Source: Massilia pinisoli
Lineage (GTDB): Bacteria; Pseudomonadota; Gammaproteobacteria; Burkholderiales; Burkholderiaceae_D
Assembly (NCBI RefSeq): GCF_024753285.1
Contig: NZ_JANUGW010000004.1
Coordinates: 337,733 to 401,732 of the forward strand
Length of the DNA: 64,000 nt
Direction: 5' to 3'
The translations under genes and the position numbers were made by a program. Within the stretch, counting starts at the first letter, position 1, and every line of letters starts with the position of its first letter. Under the pieces are notes generated by a model. The model was given only the letters and a program-made list of their open reading frames with translations, ran no database searches and was not told the DNA's origin. Shown here piece after piece: positions 1-11,935 of the stretch.

Positions 1-527
1 TCGATGTTGGCCTGCTGCATCTTGACGAGTTCGTCCTGCTTGCCTTCGTAAGCGTCCGACGTCGGCATGTATTCCTGGTTCAGGATGCGCTCGGCCGCCT
101 CGGCGTCACCGCTGGCCCTGGCCTTGATGGCCCTGACCTTGGAATCGGTGTAGGCCTTGCGCAGTTCGACGATGCGGTTGAAGAGGGCGTGTTCTTCCGG
201 GCTGTCGAGCAGGGGTTCGATTTGCTTGACCAGCTCGGTCGACCGGGTCGCCGTCTTCTCGCCGTCGGCCTTGAAGAATTGGACGAGGCTCGGGTCCGTG
301 CTCTTGACGATGGCAGCGGTGCGGCGCACGGCCGCGAACGTCTGCATATGCCATTCGGCGAGCATGCGTTCCTTGGCCAGCGGCACGGCCATCATCGCGC
401 GCGTGGCGTCCGCGATGGCATTCAGGCGCCAGACGGAGGCGGCCGCGATGACGAGTGTCAGGCCCAGAACGAGGGCGAAGCCCACACCAAGACGTTTCGC
501 AATATTCATGTTGGCGAGAAAGCCCAT
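1..527 (-). CDS. Methyl-accepting chemotaxis protein, N-terminal part (runs off left edge)
   Basis: This is the start of a membrane chemoreceptor; only about 175 codons lie inside the window, and the HAMP and signalling domains are outside it. A hydrophobic helix at residues 10-32 is followed by a helical, charged periplasmic region with an Ala-rich MMAVPLAKERM-type segment. That is typical of the four-helix-bundle (4HB_MCP) ligand domain found in many Oxalobacteraceae receptors. The start was chosen because AAGGAAG lies six bases upstream. A second ATG (MNIAKRLG) 18 bases downstream has no such site. Ligand unknown. Confidence 0.85.
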   Translation of the reverse strand, partial: MGFLANMNIAKRLGVGFALVLGLTLVIAAASVWRLNAIADATRAMMAVPLAKERMLAEWHMQTFAAVRRTAAIVKSTDPSLVQFFKADGEKTATRSTELVKQIEPLLDSPEEHALFNRIVELRKAYTDSKVRAIKARASGDAEAAERILNQEYMPTSDAYEGKQDELVKMQQANI

Positions 528-801
528 ACGATTCTTCCTTACGTGAAGCGTGATTTGTTGTGTCCGGCAGGCGGAATGGTTGCCGTAACGACTTGACAAC
601 CCCCGGAAATCCGGTCCGGAAAAGCGTCTCCGTTACGAATTCTACTTATGGAAGGGAAAAATTTGTTACTTTCTGGAACGCCTTGCGCGAAACGTTAGCG
701 CCTTATCACCATAATGTTGTCCGCAGGTGACAATCTGATGCATACCAGATAAAAGCGCGCGCGTCCTGCGCCGTCATGGCAGGACTCGGCATGGGGAGGG
801 G

Positions 802-1848
802 TCAGGGATGGGCGGCCGCGTGCAGGCGCGCGATGCGTTCTGCCGTCGCGGGGTGCGTCGACAGGTAGGTCATCGATTGCCGCAGCCAGCGCGGCATGTT
901 GCTCTCGCCCGGATGCTGGCGTTCCAGTGCCTGCAGGGCGGTCGCGAGGGCATCCGGCGACAGGCCGTTGCGGCGCAGGACGCCGACGGCGTAGTCGTCC
1001 GCTTGCAGTTCCATCGCGCGCGAATATTGCATCTGCGTCAGCACGGCGGGCAGGCCGGCAGCGACGGCGCTGAAGTCGCCGAACAGCGTGGCCGACAGGG
1101 CGGCCGTCAACGACGAACCCGTCATCGCGCGGGTGGCGTGGCGCAGTTCGATGTGGCCGACCTCGTGGCCGAGCACGCCCAGCAGGCCTGCCTTGCCGTC
1201 TTCGTCCAGTTCATTGTCGTCGCCGAACCCGAGGCGGACCATGTCGTCCGTGACGACGATCGTACCGTCCGGCAGCGCGAGCGCGTTGGCGCCCAATATG
1301 GTCGATGCGCGCACCAGTACGCGCACGGGCACGCGCGGGTGCGCGGGCAGGGCGCGCGGCAACAGGGCCTGGACTTCGGCGATGCGGTCCTCCGAGAGAC
1401 GCGACGGCGTCACGAATCCGCGCGCTTCCAGGCCGGCGAGCGCGGCCTGGCCGAGCGTCTTGTCGACCGACGCCGGCAAATGCGCGGCGATCCGTTCGGC
1501 GGCGGCCGGCAGGCCCCAGAAGAAGCCGGCAGCGAGCAGCGCCAGCAGCAGGACGAGGGCGACGAGGGCGGCCGGCCAGTTCGCCTGCCAGCGTTCCACG
1601 CGACTCTTGTCGTAGCCGAGCGCCGCCAGCATTGCCTGCCGCTGTGGGCCGTACGGGATTTCGCACGAGGCGTCGCCCAGGCGCAGCACGAGCGGCGCCC
1701 GTTCGAACGGCTCGGTCATGACGATGGTCGACAACGGATAACTGCGCGAAAAATCCGGTGCATCGACGTGGAGGTGGCCGGCGCGCACGTCCAGGCCGAC
1801 CGGTTGCAGGCGGGCGCTGTGGCCATCGAAGAATTGTGCGGCGATCAT
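802..1848 (-). CDS. M48 family zinc metallopeptidase, membrane anchored
   Basis: A 348-residue protein. The N-terminal domain of about 85 residues looks like the small beta domain seen before M48 peptidases in this lineage. One strong transmembrane helix follows at about residues 91-113, then an M48 (Ste24/HtpX-like) catalytic domain. The zinc motif HEVGH is at residues 228-232, with a downstream ELQADDYA segment that fits the third ligand. It likely degrades or processes envelope proteins. It sits 10 bases downstream of the DUF898 gene on the same strand, so the two are probably co-transcribed. Physiological substrate unknown. Confidence 0.85.
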   Translation of the reverse strand: MIAAQFFDGHSARLQPVGLDVRAGHLHVDAPDFSRSYPLSTIVMTEPFERAPLVLRLGDASCEIPYGPQRQAMLAALGYDKSRVERWQANWPAALVALVLLLALLAAGFFWGLPAAAERIAAHLPASVDKTLGQAALAGLEARGFVTPSRLSEDRIAEVQALLPRALPAHPRVPVRVLVRASTILGANALALPDGTIVVTDDMVRLGFGDDNELDEDGKAGLLGVLGHEVGHIELRHATRAMTGSSLTAALSATLFGDFSAVAAGLPAVLTQMQYSRAMELQADDYAVGVLRRNGLSPDALATALQALERQHPGESNMPRWLRQSMTYLSTHPATAERIARLHAAAHP

Positions 1849-1858
1849 GTGAGTCTCC

Positions 1859-2992
1859 TTACCAGGACAGGTCCACGCCGAGGAAGTCGGCGACGCCGTC
1901 GCCGGCCGCGGCGGCGGCCGGACGGCGCGCCGCGAGCACGGCCTGCTCGAAACCGTCGGGCGTATCGACGGTCACGTGCTCCACGCGGTAGCGCCATGTG
2001 CGCACGGCAGCGAACGGGCGGAACAGGCCCAGGGTCAACAGGGTCAGCAGCACGTTCACGACTTGCAGGCGCAGATACGGCCAAAACTGCATCGCGCACG
2101 TGATGCGCACGCCGGGGAAGCTCGTCGCGGACCACGCCCGGTTGTTCAGGCGCACCACGATGTAGGGGCCGGGCAGCAGCAGGGCAATATAGAAGATCGC
2201 CATGCCGATAATGAAAGGCAGGGTCGTCCCGAAGTCCGTCGCTTTCTTGCCGCCCGCCAGGATTGCAGCCACGATGCCGACCACGATGGAAAGCACGATC
2301 ACGCCCAGCCACATCAGCAAGGCGATCAGGTAGGGCTTGGCCAGATTCATCATGCCGAGCGGGAACGTGGCTTGCTGGTCGCCGACCATCAGATGCTTGT
2401 GCTGGTAGGTTCGCATCGCGCCGTGGATCAGCGGCCAGGCCAGGTAGAGCAGGAAGACGGCGCCGGCCCACGGGTTCTTGGGATTCAACGCCAGCAGGGC
2501 ACCGGGCAGCACGAAGATCGCCACCGGCACGAGATACACGAGATACGCTCGCGTGACGCTGCCCGAAAAGCCGAACGGCAACCCGCGGTAGACCGTGTTC
2601 GACAGCCGGAAGCGCAGCGCCGAGCGCATCATGAAGGGCACGCCGATCAGCAGCAGCGCTATCGTGACCATGCCTGCATTCAGCGAAAAGCCGAACGCAT
2701 AGTGATAGGCGGCCAGCACGACCACCGCGAGGATGCGGCCGCGCAGGATCGCTTTCGGGTCGCCGCGGAAGTCGAAGCCGGCGCCCGCCAGCTGGGTGTT
2801 CCGGTAAAAATATTGCAGCCGCCGGGTCTTGGCCCAGGCCGAGTAGATGCCCAGCGTGGCAACCGTCAGCAGCAGGTTGACGATCCAGATGCGGAAGTAT
2901 TCGGCCCCGCTGCCCGAAAACGTCAGGCCGTGCGACGTCTCCGCGGCGACGGTGGGCGGGAGGATGGTGGTGCTGTCGTCGGTATCGTGCAT
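1859..2992 (-). CDS. DUF898 (YjgN-type) multi-pass inner-membrane protein
   Basis: A 377-residue integral membrane protein with several long hydrophobic segments (for example VNLLLTVATLGIYSAW and a repeat of this type near the C-terminus, VNVLLTLLTLGLFRPF). The repeated unit with W/R-rich loops is characteristic of the YjgN/DUF898 family, whose function is not established. The start was placed at MHDTDDSTT. The 70 codons upstream of it in the same frame run back into the pyrG promoter region and look non-coding. Paired with the M48 peptidase that follows it. The pairing suggests a membrane complex or substrate relation, but that is inference. Confidence 0.82.
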   Translation of the reverse strand: MHDTDDSTTILPPTVAAETSHGLTFSGSGAEYFRIWIVNLLLTVATLGIYSAWAKTRRLQYFYRNTQLAGAGFDFRGDPKAILRGRILAVVVLAAYHYAFGFSLNAGMVTIALLLIGVPFMMRSALRFRLSNTVYRGLPFGFSGSVTRAYLVYLVPVAIFVLPGALLALNPKNPWAGAVFLLYLAWPLIHGAMRTYQHKHLMVGDQQATFPLGMMNLAKPYLIALLMWLGVIVLSIVVGIVAAILAGGKKATDFGTTLPFIIGMAIFYIALLLPGPYIVVRLNNRAWSATSFPGVRITCAMQFWPYLRLQVVNVLLTLLTLGLFRPFAAVRTWRYRVEHVTVDTPDGFEQAVLAARRPAAAAAGDGVADFLGVDLSW

Positions 2993-3078
2993 GGCAAGAT
3001 TTATTGACGTGGAAGAAAGAATGTCAGTGTATCCACACTTTGGCATCTTTGACAATTCCTGCAAGAAAATTTTTCTGA

Positions 3079-5729
<2,651 letters not shown>

Positions 5730-5732
5730 TAT

Positions 5733-5775
5733 TCGGGGTCAGAGCCCGAATTACGCATGTGGGCTCTGACCCCGA
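5733..5775. repeat. REP-like perfect inverted repeat between kdsA and eno
   Basis: Two perfect 15-base arms (TCGGGGTCAGAGCCC at 5733-5747 and its complement at 5761-5775) are separated by 13 bases. No T-run follows, so it is less like an intrinsic terminator than like a REP or BIME element. Sequences of the GGGGTCAGAGCCC type recur in genomes of this group. Confidence 0.7.
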
Positions 5776-5841
5776 CTGACTAACGACGGCGCGCCCTGCG
5801 GCTTCGCGCGCCTGTATCGATTCTTACTTTCTGGAGATTAA

Positions 5842-7134
<1,293 letters not shown>

Positions 7135-7148
7135 TCGAGTAGTATTCG

Positions 7149-7176
7149 ATACGGGTCCGGTGCGCCGGGCCCGTAT
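7149..7176 (+). terminator. Hairpin between eno and ftsB (possible terminator or attenuator)
   Basis: Arms ATACGGG and CCCGTAT enclose an inner CCGG/CCGG pairing, giving an almost continuous 11-pair stem. No T-run follows, so termination may be partial. Confidence 0.4.
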
Positions 7177-7202
7177 TGTCATCCCGCCCAGCCGTTTCCA
7201 CC

Positions 7203-7553
7203 ATGCGCCTCATCACCCTTGCCCTGGCAGCCCTGCTGCTGCTGATCCAGTATCCCCTGTGGCTGGGGAAGGGCGGCTGGCTCACCGTGGCCGACCTGGA
7301 ATCCCAGGTGGCGGCCACGCGCGCCAAGACCGAACAGCTGAAGGCGCGCAACGCCAAGCTCGAATCGGAAGTGCGCGACCTGAAGGACGGCCTCGGCGCC
7401 GTCGAGGAACGCGCGCGCTACGAACTGGGCATGATCAAGTCGAACGAGATCTTCGTGCAGGTATTGCGCAAGGACGAGAAGCCGGCCGTCATGATGACGG
7501 AACCGCCCCCGCCGCCCGCGACTAAGGTCAAGAAAGACGGGCGCAAGGATTGA
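7203..7553 (+). CDS. ftsB: Cell division protein FtsB
   Basis: Bitopic divisome protein that joins FtsL and FtsQ to activate septal peptidoglycan synthesis. The protein is 116 residues: a single N-terminal membrane helix at about residues 3-20 ([18 protein letters not shown]), then a short GKGGW linker. A coiled coil follows at about residues 27-65 with heptad-like [20 protein letters not shown], and then the conserved [11 protein letters not shown] segment. The C-terminal tail is Pro/Lys rich. The start was chosen at MRLITL; the upstream in-frame ATG overlaps the hairpin region. Location after eno is the usual one. Confidence 0.93.
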   Translation: MRLITLALAALLLLIQYPLWLGKGGWLTVADLESQVAATRAKTEQLKARNAKLESEVRDLKDGLGAVEERARYELGMIKSNEIFVQVLRKDEKPAVMMTEPPPPPATKVKKDGRKD

Positions 7554-7557
7554 TGCC

Positions 7558-7836
7558 GTGACCGCCGCAGAGTCTTCCCCGCCGGCGCTCGACACGCTCG
7601 AAGGCGTCGCCGGCTACCTCGCCGCCGCGTTCGACGCCGGCGACCCGGACACCATGACGCAGGCGCTGGCGCTCGTCGCGCGCGCCGCGGGCCTCGCGCC
7701 GCTGGCCGCCGCGGCCGGCCTGCCGCGCGCCGAACTGGCCGCCGCGCTCGAGGCCGGGGAAATCGGCCTCGATGCGCTGTTGTCCATCATGAAGGTCATC
7801 GATCTGCACCGTCCGGCGGACGGGGGGCTGAACTAA
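7558..7836 (+). CDS. Small HTH protein resembling addiction-module antidotes
   Basis: A 92-residue protein starting with GTG four bases after the ftsB stop, so it is probably translated with ftsB. The sequence has the layout of the putative antidote family of HigA/XRE-type regulators. An AAFDAGDPDTMTQAL segment leads into an ARAAGLAPLAAAAGLPRAEL helix-turn-helix and a LDALLSIMKVIDL end. No toxin-like gene lies beside it, so it is an orphan. It could be a DNA-binding regulator rather than an antitoxin. The protein is extremely Ala/Leu rich, as expected at this GC content. Confidence 0.65.
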   Translation: MTAAESSPPALDTLEGVAGYLAAAFDAGDPDTMTQALALVARAAGLAPLAAAAGLPRAELAAALEAGEIGLDALLSIMKVIDLHRPADGGLN

Positions 7837-7892
7837 GTCAATGTCACCCGATTCGTGTACCAACACGCAGCCGTTACGTATCACCGCGTGGA

Positions 7893-7919
7893 GTCATTGA
7901 GTCCGGGGGACTCAATGAC
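7893..7919. terminator. Perfect 12-base hairpin after the antidote-like gene
   Basis: Arms GTCATTGAGTCC and GGACTCAATGAC are separated by GGG. There is no T-run, so this is a hairpin of uncertain terminator function between two convergent genes. Confidence 0.5.
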
Positions 7920-7921
7920 GA

Positions 7922-7935
7922 GCCGTCCACCCTAC
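7922..7935 (-). repeat. Single arm of the GTAGGGTGGACGGC repeat family
   Basis: The 14-mer GCCGTCCACCCTAC is the exact complement of the arm found at 11830 and 19130. Here it stands alone, just after another hairpin. Confidence 0.6.
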
Positions 7936-7999
7936 CAATTTGCGTCCGCCCGCGTCCACTGCCGCTGACTGAAAGCAGCCGCGCACGCCGGCGGCCGCT

Positions 8000-8425
8000 T
8001 CAGGCCGCCGCGGCCGCCGCGGCCGGCAGCGCGTAACCCGGTTCCAGCAGGCCGGCGATCGGTTCGCCTTCCACGACGACGATCTCGCCGATGCTTTGCG
8101 CGCGCGCCACGATGCGGTCGCCGTTCGCGATGTGGCTGCCGACGAGGGCGATCGGCCGGTTCGCATACGTCGACGCATGACCGGCGCCCGACACGATCAC
8201 GCTCTCGCTGCCGTCCGGGTAGCGCACCCGGTCACCGACGCAGGCGATGCGGTAGTCGTCGGCCGGTTCGCCTTGCTCCCCGAGCACGACTTCGCCCCCG
8301 CGGCGGGTGCGCGAGCCAATCGTCGCAATGGGATAGCGGGCGATGACTTTGCGAGGCGAGGCGGCGTCGTGGCCGGCGGCTGTGTTGGCGAGGCTGTCTG
8401 CATCAATGGCACGTACTGATTTCAT
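8000..8425 (-). CDS. PAAR-domain protein (type VI spike-tip type)
   Basis: A 141-residue protein. PAAR proteins form the pointed tip on VgrG of type VI secretion systems. The central region carries the glycine-rich repeat pattern of the fold: IATIGSRTRRGGEVV, then IACVGDRVRYPDG, then IALVGSHIANGDRIV. An Ala-rich tail ends the protein, with no obvious toxin extension. The start at MKSVRAID was chosen because TTGGAGAA lies just upstream; the longer frame to 8569 has no ribosome site. No VgrG or other secretion gene is nearby, so it is an orphan. Family assignment is by motif only. Confidence 0.7.
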   Translation of the reverse strand: MKSVRAIDADSLANTAAGHDAASPRKVIARYPIATIGSRTRRGGEVVLGEQGEPADDYRIACVGDRVRYPDGSESVIVSGAGHASTYANRPIALVGSHIANGDRIVARAQSIGEIVVVEGEPIAGLLEPGYALPAAAAAAA

Positions 8426-8629
8426 CCGGTTCTCCAATAGTTGTAAAACGGGACGCGAAAAAGCGACACATTCCCGATAACAAGTGCACGGGTTCGTACA
8501 CTGGAGGCCATTGAAACGCGGCGTTGATTTATGCCAATTGATGACGCGCAAATCGGTCCCGGCAGTCATCCGGAATCAGGGGATTCCGACAGGGGCGGCG
8601 GTTAACTTCCGATCAGCAATAAAGAGGAT

Positions 8630-8662
8630 GCCGCATCGGCCCAAGCGGTGGGGCGATGCGGC
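8630..8662 (-). terminator. Candidate dps terminator
   Basis: A 9-base stem (GCCGCATCG with CGATGCGGC) lies just after the dps stop. On the minus strand it is followed by a T-containing stretch (CTCTTTATT). Confidence 0.5.
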
Positions 8663-8675
8663 AAAAAGGAAGGGA

Positions 8676-9164
8676 TCAGGCGCCCTGGCCGCCGTTCTCG
8701 AGGAACGAGCGCAGCATCCACGCATTCTTTTCGTGGATTTCCATGCGGTCGCTCAGCATGCCGGCGCTCGGCTGGTCGTTCGCGTCGTCGGCGATCTTGA
8801 ACGCTTCGCGCACCGTGCGGATCAGCGCTTCCTGACCGTCGACGAGCTGGCGAATCATTTCCTGCGCGTTCGGCACGCCGGCTTCTTCCTTGATCGACGA
8901 CAGTTCCACGAAGCGGGCATACGTGCCCGGCGCGAAATGGCCCAGCGCGCGGATGCGTTCCGCGATGTTGTCCAGCGCGTTCCACAGCTCCGTGTACTGC
9001 TCCATGAACATGATGTGCAGCGTCTGGAACATCGGGCCCGTCACGTTCCAGTGGAAATTGTGCGTTTTGAGGTACAGCATGTAGCTGTCCGCCAGAACGC
9101 GCGACAGCGCGGCGGCGATATTGGCGCGGTCTTCGGTGCTGATGCCGATATTGATCTTGCTCAT
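8676..9164 (-). CDS. dps: Dps-family DNA-protection ferritin
   Basis: A 162-residue ferritin-like protein. Dps dodecamers oxidise and store iron and shield DNA in starvation and oxidative stress. The THNFHWNVTG motif and the downstream DNIAERIRALG region contain the His/Asp/Glu ligands of the intersubunit ferroxidase site. The C-terminal DRMEIHEKNAWMLRSFLE helix is also typical. A GGAG site precedes the ATG. It is transcribed alone, with a candidate hairpin terminator downstream. OxyR or stationary-phase control is usual for the family but no operator could be defined here. Confidence 0.93.
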   Translation of the reverse strand: MSKINIGISTEDRANIAAALSRVLADSYMLYLKTHNFHWNVTGPMFQTLHIMFMEQYTELWNALDNIAERIRALGHFAPGTYARFVELSSIKEEAGVPNAQEMIRQLVDGQEALIRTVREAFKIADDANDQPSAGMLSDRMEIHEKNAWMLRSFLENGGQGA

Positions 9165-9252
9165 CGATTTCTCCTGTCAGTGTGTCAATGAAGACAGCTT
9201 AACAGGATGCGCCGATAGCTGCGGTTTATATTTTCAATGAAATCGATAGAAA

Positions 9253-9282
9253 ACGCCGATGGCAAAACATAACCATCGGCGT
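9253..9282 (-). terminator. Candidate hslO terminator
   Basis: A perfect 10-base stem (ACGCCGATGG with CCATCGGCGT, 10-base loop) begins six bases after the hslO stop. On the minus strand TTTCTATCGATTT follows. Confidence 0.6.
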
Positions 9283-9287
9283 GTGCA

Positions 9288-10244
9288 TCAATGCTTGACG
9301 CCGGACGCCGGTGCGACAGCATCGGCCGTCGTATCGCTCGCGAACAGCTGAGCGCAGTCGACGGCGTCAAAGCCGTAGTGCTTGCCGCAGAAGTCGCAGT
9401 TGACGCCCAGTTCGCCCAGGTCGTGCAGGGCGGCCTCGACTTCCGTCTGGCCCAACGTGCGCAGCATGTTCGCGACTTTTTCCCGCGAACACGTGCAATG
9501 GAATTGCGGATAGAGCGGGTCGAACACGCGAATCGTCTCTTCCCAGAACAGGCGCCTGAGCAAGGTTTCCACGTCCGTCGAGAGCAGTTCCGACTGTTTG
9601 AGCGTCTGGCCCAGCATGACGGCGCGGTTCCACGTCTCGAGGTCTTCTTCCTCGCTCGCCTGCTTGACCTGGCCTTCGATGGCGCTGTTGCGCGGCAGTT
9701 TTTGCAGCAGCAGGCCACGCGCGACGTGCTCGTCGGCCGCCAGCCACAGCTTCGTGTCCATCTGTTCCGAGCGCAGCATGTAGTTTTCGATCACGGTCGC
9801 GATATCGTCGCCGATCAGCGGGACGACGCCCTGGTACGGCTGCTGGCCCGGTACCTTGTCCAGCGGGTCGAGCGTGATCACGAAGCGGCCGCGGCCGTGC
9901 TGGTTCAGCAACTGGGTGGCCGTTGCATCGTCGGGCACGTCGGCGCCGTCGCGCAGCTTCGCGGTCGCGCGCATGCGTAGGTTCGCGTCGCATTCGACGA
10001 CGAGCAGTTTCACGAGGCCGTCGCCGTGGATCTGCATCACGATCGAGCCGTTGAACTTGAGGTTCGCGGACAGCAGCGCCGCCGCGGCGACCATTTCGCC
10101 CAGCAAGGCGCGCACCGCCTTCGGATAGGCGTGGCGCGACTGGATCTCGCGCCACGCGTTGGAAATCTCGACGAGCTCGCCGCGGACGGCTGCGTTGTCG
10201 AAGATGAATTTCTGGAGGATGTCCTTGCTGGTTTCAGTTGTCAT
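9288..10244 (-). CDS. hslO: Redox-regulated chaperone Hsp33
   Basis: A 318-residue cytosolic holdase that is switched on by oxidation and protects unfolding proteins. The four zinc-binding redox cysteines are visible: Cys250 and Cys252 in CTC, and Cys283 and Cys286 in CDFC. These are spaced as in the family. The N-terminal part matches the usual folded domain (VRGELVEISNAW, GDGLVKLLVVEC). The next gene upstream is the gamma-carbonic anhydrase gene, ending three bases from this start, so the pair likely forms an operon. Confidence 0.95.
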   Translation of the reverse strand: MTTETSKDILQKFIFDNAAVRGELVEISNAWREIQSRHAYPKAVRALLGEMVAAAALLSANLKFNGSIVMQIHGDGLVKLLVVECDANLRMRATAKLRDGADVPDDATATQLLNQHGRGRFVITLDPLDKVPGQQPYQGVVPLIGDDIATVIENYMLRSEQMDTKLWLAADEHVARGLLLQKLPRNSAIEGQVKQASEEEDLETWNRAVMLGQTLKQSELLSTDVETLLRRLFWEETIRVFDPLYPQFHCTCSREKVANMLRTLGQTEVEAALHDLGELGVNCDFCGKHYGFDAVDCAQLFASDTTADAVAPASGVKH

Positions 10245-10247
10245 TCT

Positions 10248-10772
10248 TTATCCGATTTTCTTGAGCCCCGCCTTGAAGCGCTTGCCGCGTTCGACGTAGC
10301 TGGCGGCATTGCCTTGCAGGCGGAGCAGGTCGTCTTCCGTGAGCGTACGCACCACCTTGGCCGGGGCGCCCAGGATCAGCGAGTGGTCCGGGAACTCCTT
10401 GCCTTCCGTGACGACGGCGCCGGCCCCCACGAGGCAGCCGCGGCCGATCTTCGCGCCGTTCAGCACCACGGCCTGGATACCGATCAGCGCGCCGTCGCCG
10501 ACGGTGCAACCGTGTAGCATCGCCTGGTGGCCGACGGTGACGTTCTTGCCGAGCACGAGCGGGAACCCCATGTCCGTGTGCATCACGGTACCTTCCTGCA
10601 CATTGCTCCCGGCGCCGATCGTGATTCGTTCGTTGTCGCCGCGGATCGTCACGCCGAACCACACCGACGCATCCGCCTCGACCGTGACCTTGCCGATCAG
10701 GCTGGCCGTATCGGCGACGTAGGCCGATGGATCGATCTCGGGCGCATCGTCGCCCAACTGGTAAATCGCCAT
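10248..10772 (-). CDS. Gamma-carbonic anhydrase family protein (YrdA type)
   Basis: A 174-residue left-handed beta-helix protein of the hexapeptide-repeat family, forming trimers with metal between subunits. Repeats such as [18 protein letters not shown] and [14 protein letters not shown] are clear. His65, His82 and His87 ([14 protein letters not shown]) fit the three metal ligands. Bacterial YrdA-like proteins often have weak or no carbonic anhydrase activity, so the reaction is uncertain. It lies immediately upstream of hslO on the same strand. Confidence 0.9.
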   Translation of the reverse strand: MAIYQLGDDAPEIDPSAYVADTASLIGKVTVEADASVWFGVTIRGDNERITIGAGSNVQEGTVMHTDMGFPLVLGKNVTVGHQAMLHGCTVGDGALIGIQAVVLNGAKIGRGCLVGAGAVVTEGKEFPDHSLILGAPAKVVRTLTEDDLLRLQGNAASYVERGKRFKAGLKKIG

Positions 10773-10891
10773 GGAGTGCTCGCGGAAGGTTGAGATGGCG
10801 GTATTTTACGCCCTCGCGCCCGCCGTCGCGTCCACCGTCGCCGGCAAGCAGGGCAGATGGGGCCCGCCAGCGGAAAAACAAGCTTCGTGCT

Positions 10892-10897
10892 TATAAT
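10892..10897 (+). promoter_or_regulatory. Candidate -10 element for the alpha/beta hydrolase gene
   Basis: TATAAT lies 42 bases before the start in a divergent promoter region. No clear -35 box was found. Confidence 0.4.
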
Positions 10898-10939
10898 GCG
10901 AACGGTCGTACTAATTTTAATCTCCAGACAGGAACCGCC

Positions 10940-11815
10940 ATGACACCGTCCCGCTCCGAATTCCTCACCATCCGCGGCCTGCGCACCCACGTCCGCCACT
11001 GGGGCCGCGAGGGCGCGCCCAAGTTGTTCATGGCACATGGCTGGATGGATATGTCGGCCTCGTTCCAGTTCGTCGTCGACGCGTTGCAGGGCGACTGGCA
11101 CGTGATCGCCCACGACTGGCGCGGCTTCGGCCTGACCGAGCGCTCCGGCAACGACACGTACTGGTTCCCCGACTATTTCGCCGACCTGGAAGCGATCGTC
11201 GACCATTACTCGCCGGACGCGCCCGTCAACCTGCTGGGCCACAGCATGGGCGGCAACATCGTCAGCGTGTATGCCGGCGTGCGGCCGGAACGCATCGCGA
11301 AGCTCGTCAACCTGGAAGGCTTCGGATTGCCCGCCACGCGTCCCGAACAGGCGCCCGGCCGCTACGCCAAGTGGCTGGACGAGGTGAAGGCGGCACCCAC
11401 GATGCGCGGTTATGCGAGCCTGGAAGAGGTGGCGGTGCGGCTGCAGAAGACCAACCCCCGCCTGCCGGCCGAGCGCGCCGGCTTCCTCGCGCAGCACTGG
11501 GCGGCGCAGAACGGGCAGGGCGAGTGGGAGATCCTGGGCGACCCGGCGCACAAGATGCCGGGGCCGCTGCTGTACCAGATCGACGAGGTGCTCGCCTGCT
11601 GGCGCCGCATCACGGCGCCCGTGCTGTGGGTCGAGGCGGAACACACGGACATGTGGCGCTGGATGGGACCGAAGGAAGAGGCGCGCCATGAAGTCGACCG
11701 CCGCCTGGCCCAACTGGCGAAGGTCACGCCGCGCATGATGCCGGACGCGGGACATATGCTGCATCACGACCAGCCGGAGATGCTGGCGCGCATGATCGAG
11801 GATTTCCTGGCCTGA
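10940..11815 (+). CDS. Alpha/beta-fold hydrolase
   Basis: A 291-residue cytosolic hydrolase with the full alpha/beta-hydrolase pattern. The oxyanion HGWMD segment is at residues 33-37, the nucleophile Ser102 is in GHSMGG, and the catalytic His is near residue 272 in DAGHMLHHD. An acidic residue in VEAEHTDMW may complete the triad. The cap region is Trp rich. Substrate cannot be told from sequence; esters or haloalkane-like compounds are possible in this class. The start was chosen at MTPSRSEF with a nearby AGGA. The longer frame upstream overlaps the divergent promoter. Stands alone, followed by a perfect hairpin repeat. Confidence 0.85.
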   Translation: MTPSRSEFLTIRGLRTHVRHWGREGAPKLFMAHGWMDMSASFQFVVDALQGDWHVIAHDWRGFGLTERSGNDTYWFPDYFADLEAIVDHYSPDAPVNLLGHSMGGNIVSVYAGVRPERIAKLVNLEGFGLPATRPEQAPGRYAKWLDEVKAAPTMRGYASLEEVAVRLQKTNPRLPAERAGFLAQHWAAQNGQGEWEILGDPAHKMPGPLLYQIDEVLACWRRITAPVLWVEAEHTDMWRWMGPKEEARHEVDRRLAQLAKVTPRMMPDAGHMLHHDQPEMLARMIEDFLA

Positions 11816-11829
11816 TACGTGGCCTGTCG

Positions 11830-11860
11830 GTAGGGTGGACGGCTTTGCCGTCCACCCTAC
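11830..11860. repeat. GTAGGGTGGACGGC hairpin repeat
   Basis: A perfect 14-base inverted repeat (GTAGGGTGGACGGC, TTT loop, complement) lies 15 bases after the hydrolase stop. It belongs to an intergenic repeat family also seen at 7922 and 19130-19264. Confidence 0.75.
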
Positions 11861-11935
11861 CTCGACCGCGCATCTGTCCGAGTTGAACCGCGTACAATGG
11901 ATGTTCGTATAGATTATTTGCGTCCGGACTCCACC

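Noticed and set aside
592..800. Possible flagellar-sigma promoter before the left-edge chemoreceptor
   Set aside because: No match to the expected GCCGATAA-type -10 at proper spacing could be found.
8426..8569. N-terminal extension of the PAAR gene
   Set aside because: No ribosome site at the upstream start, and a good GGAG lies before MKSVRAID.
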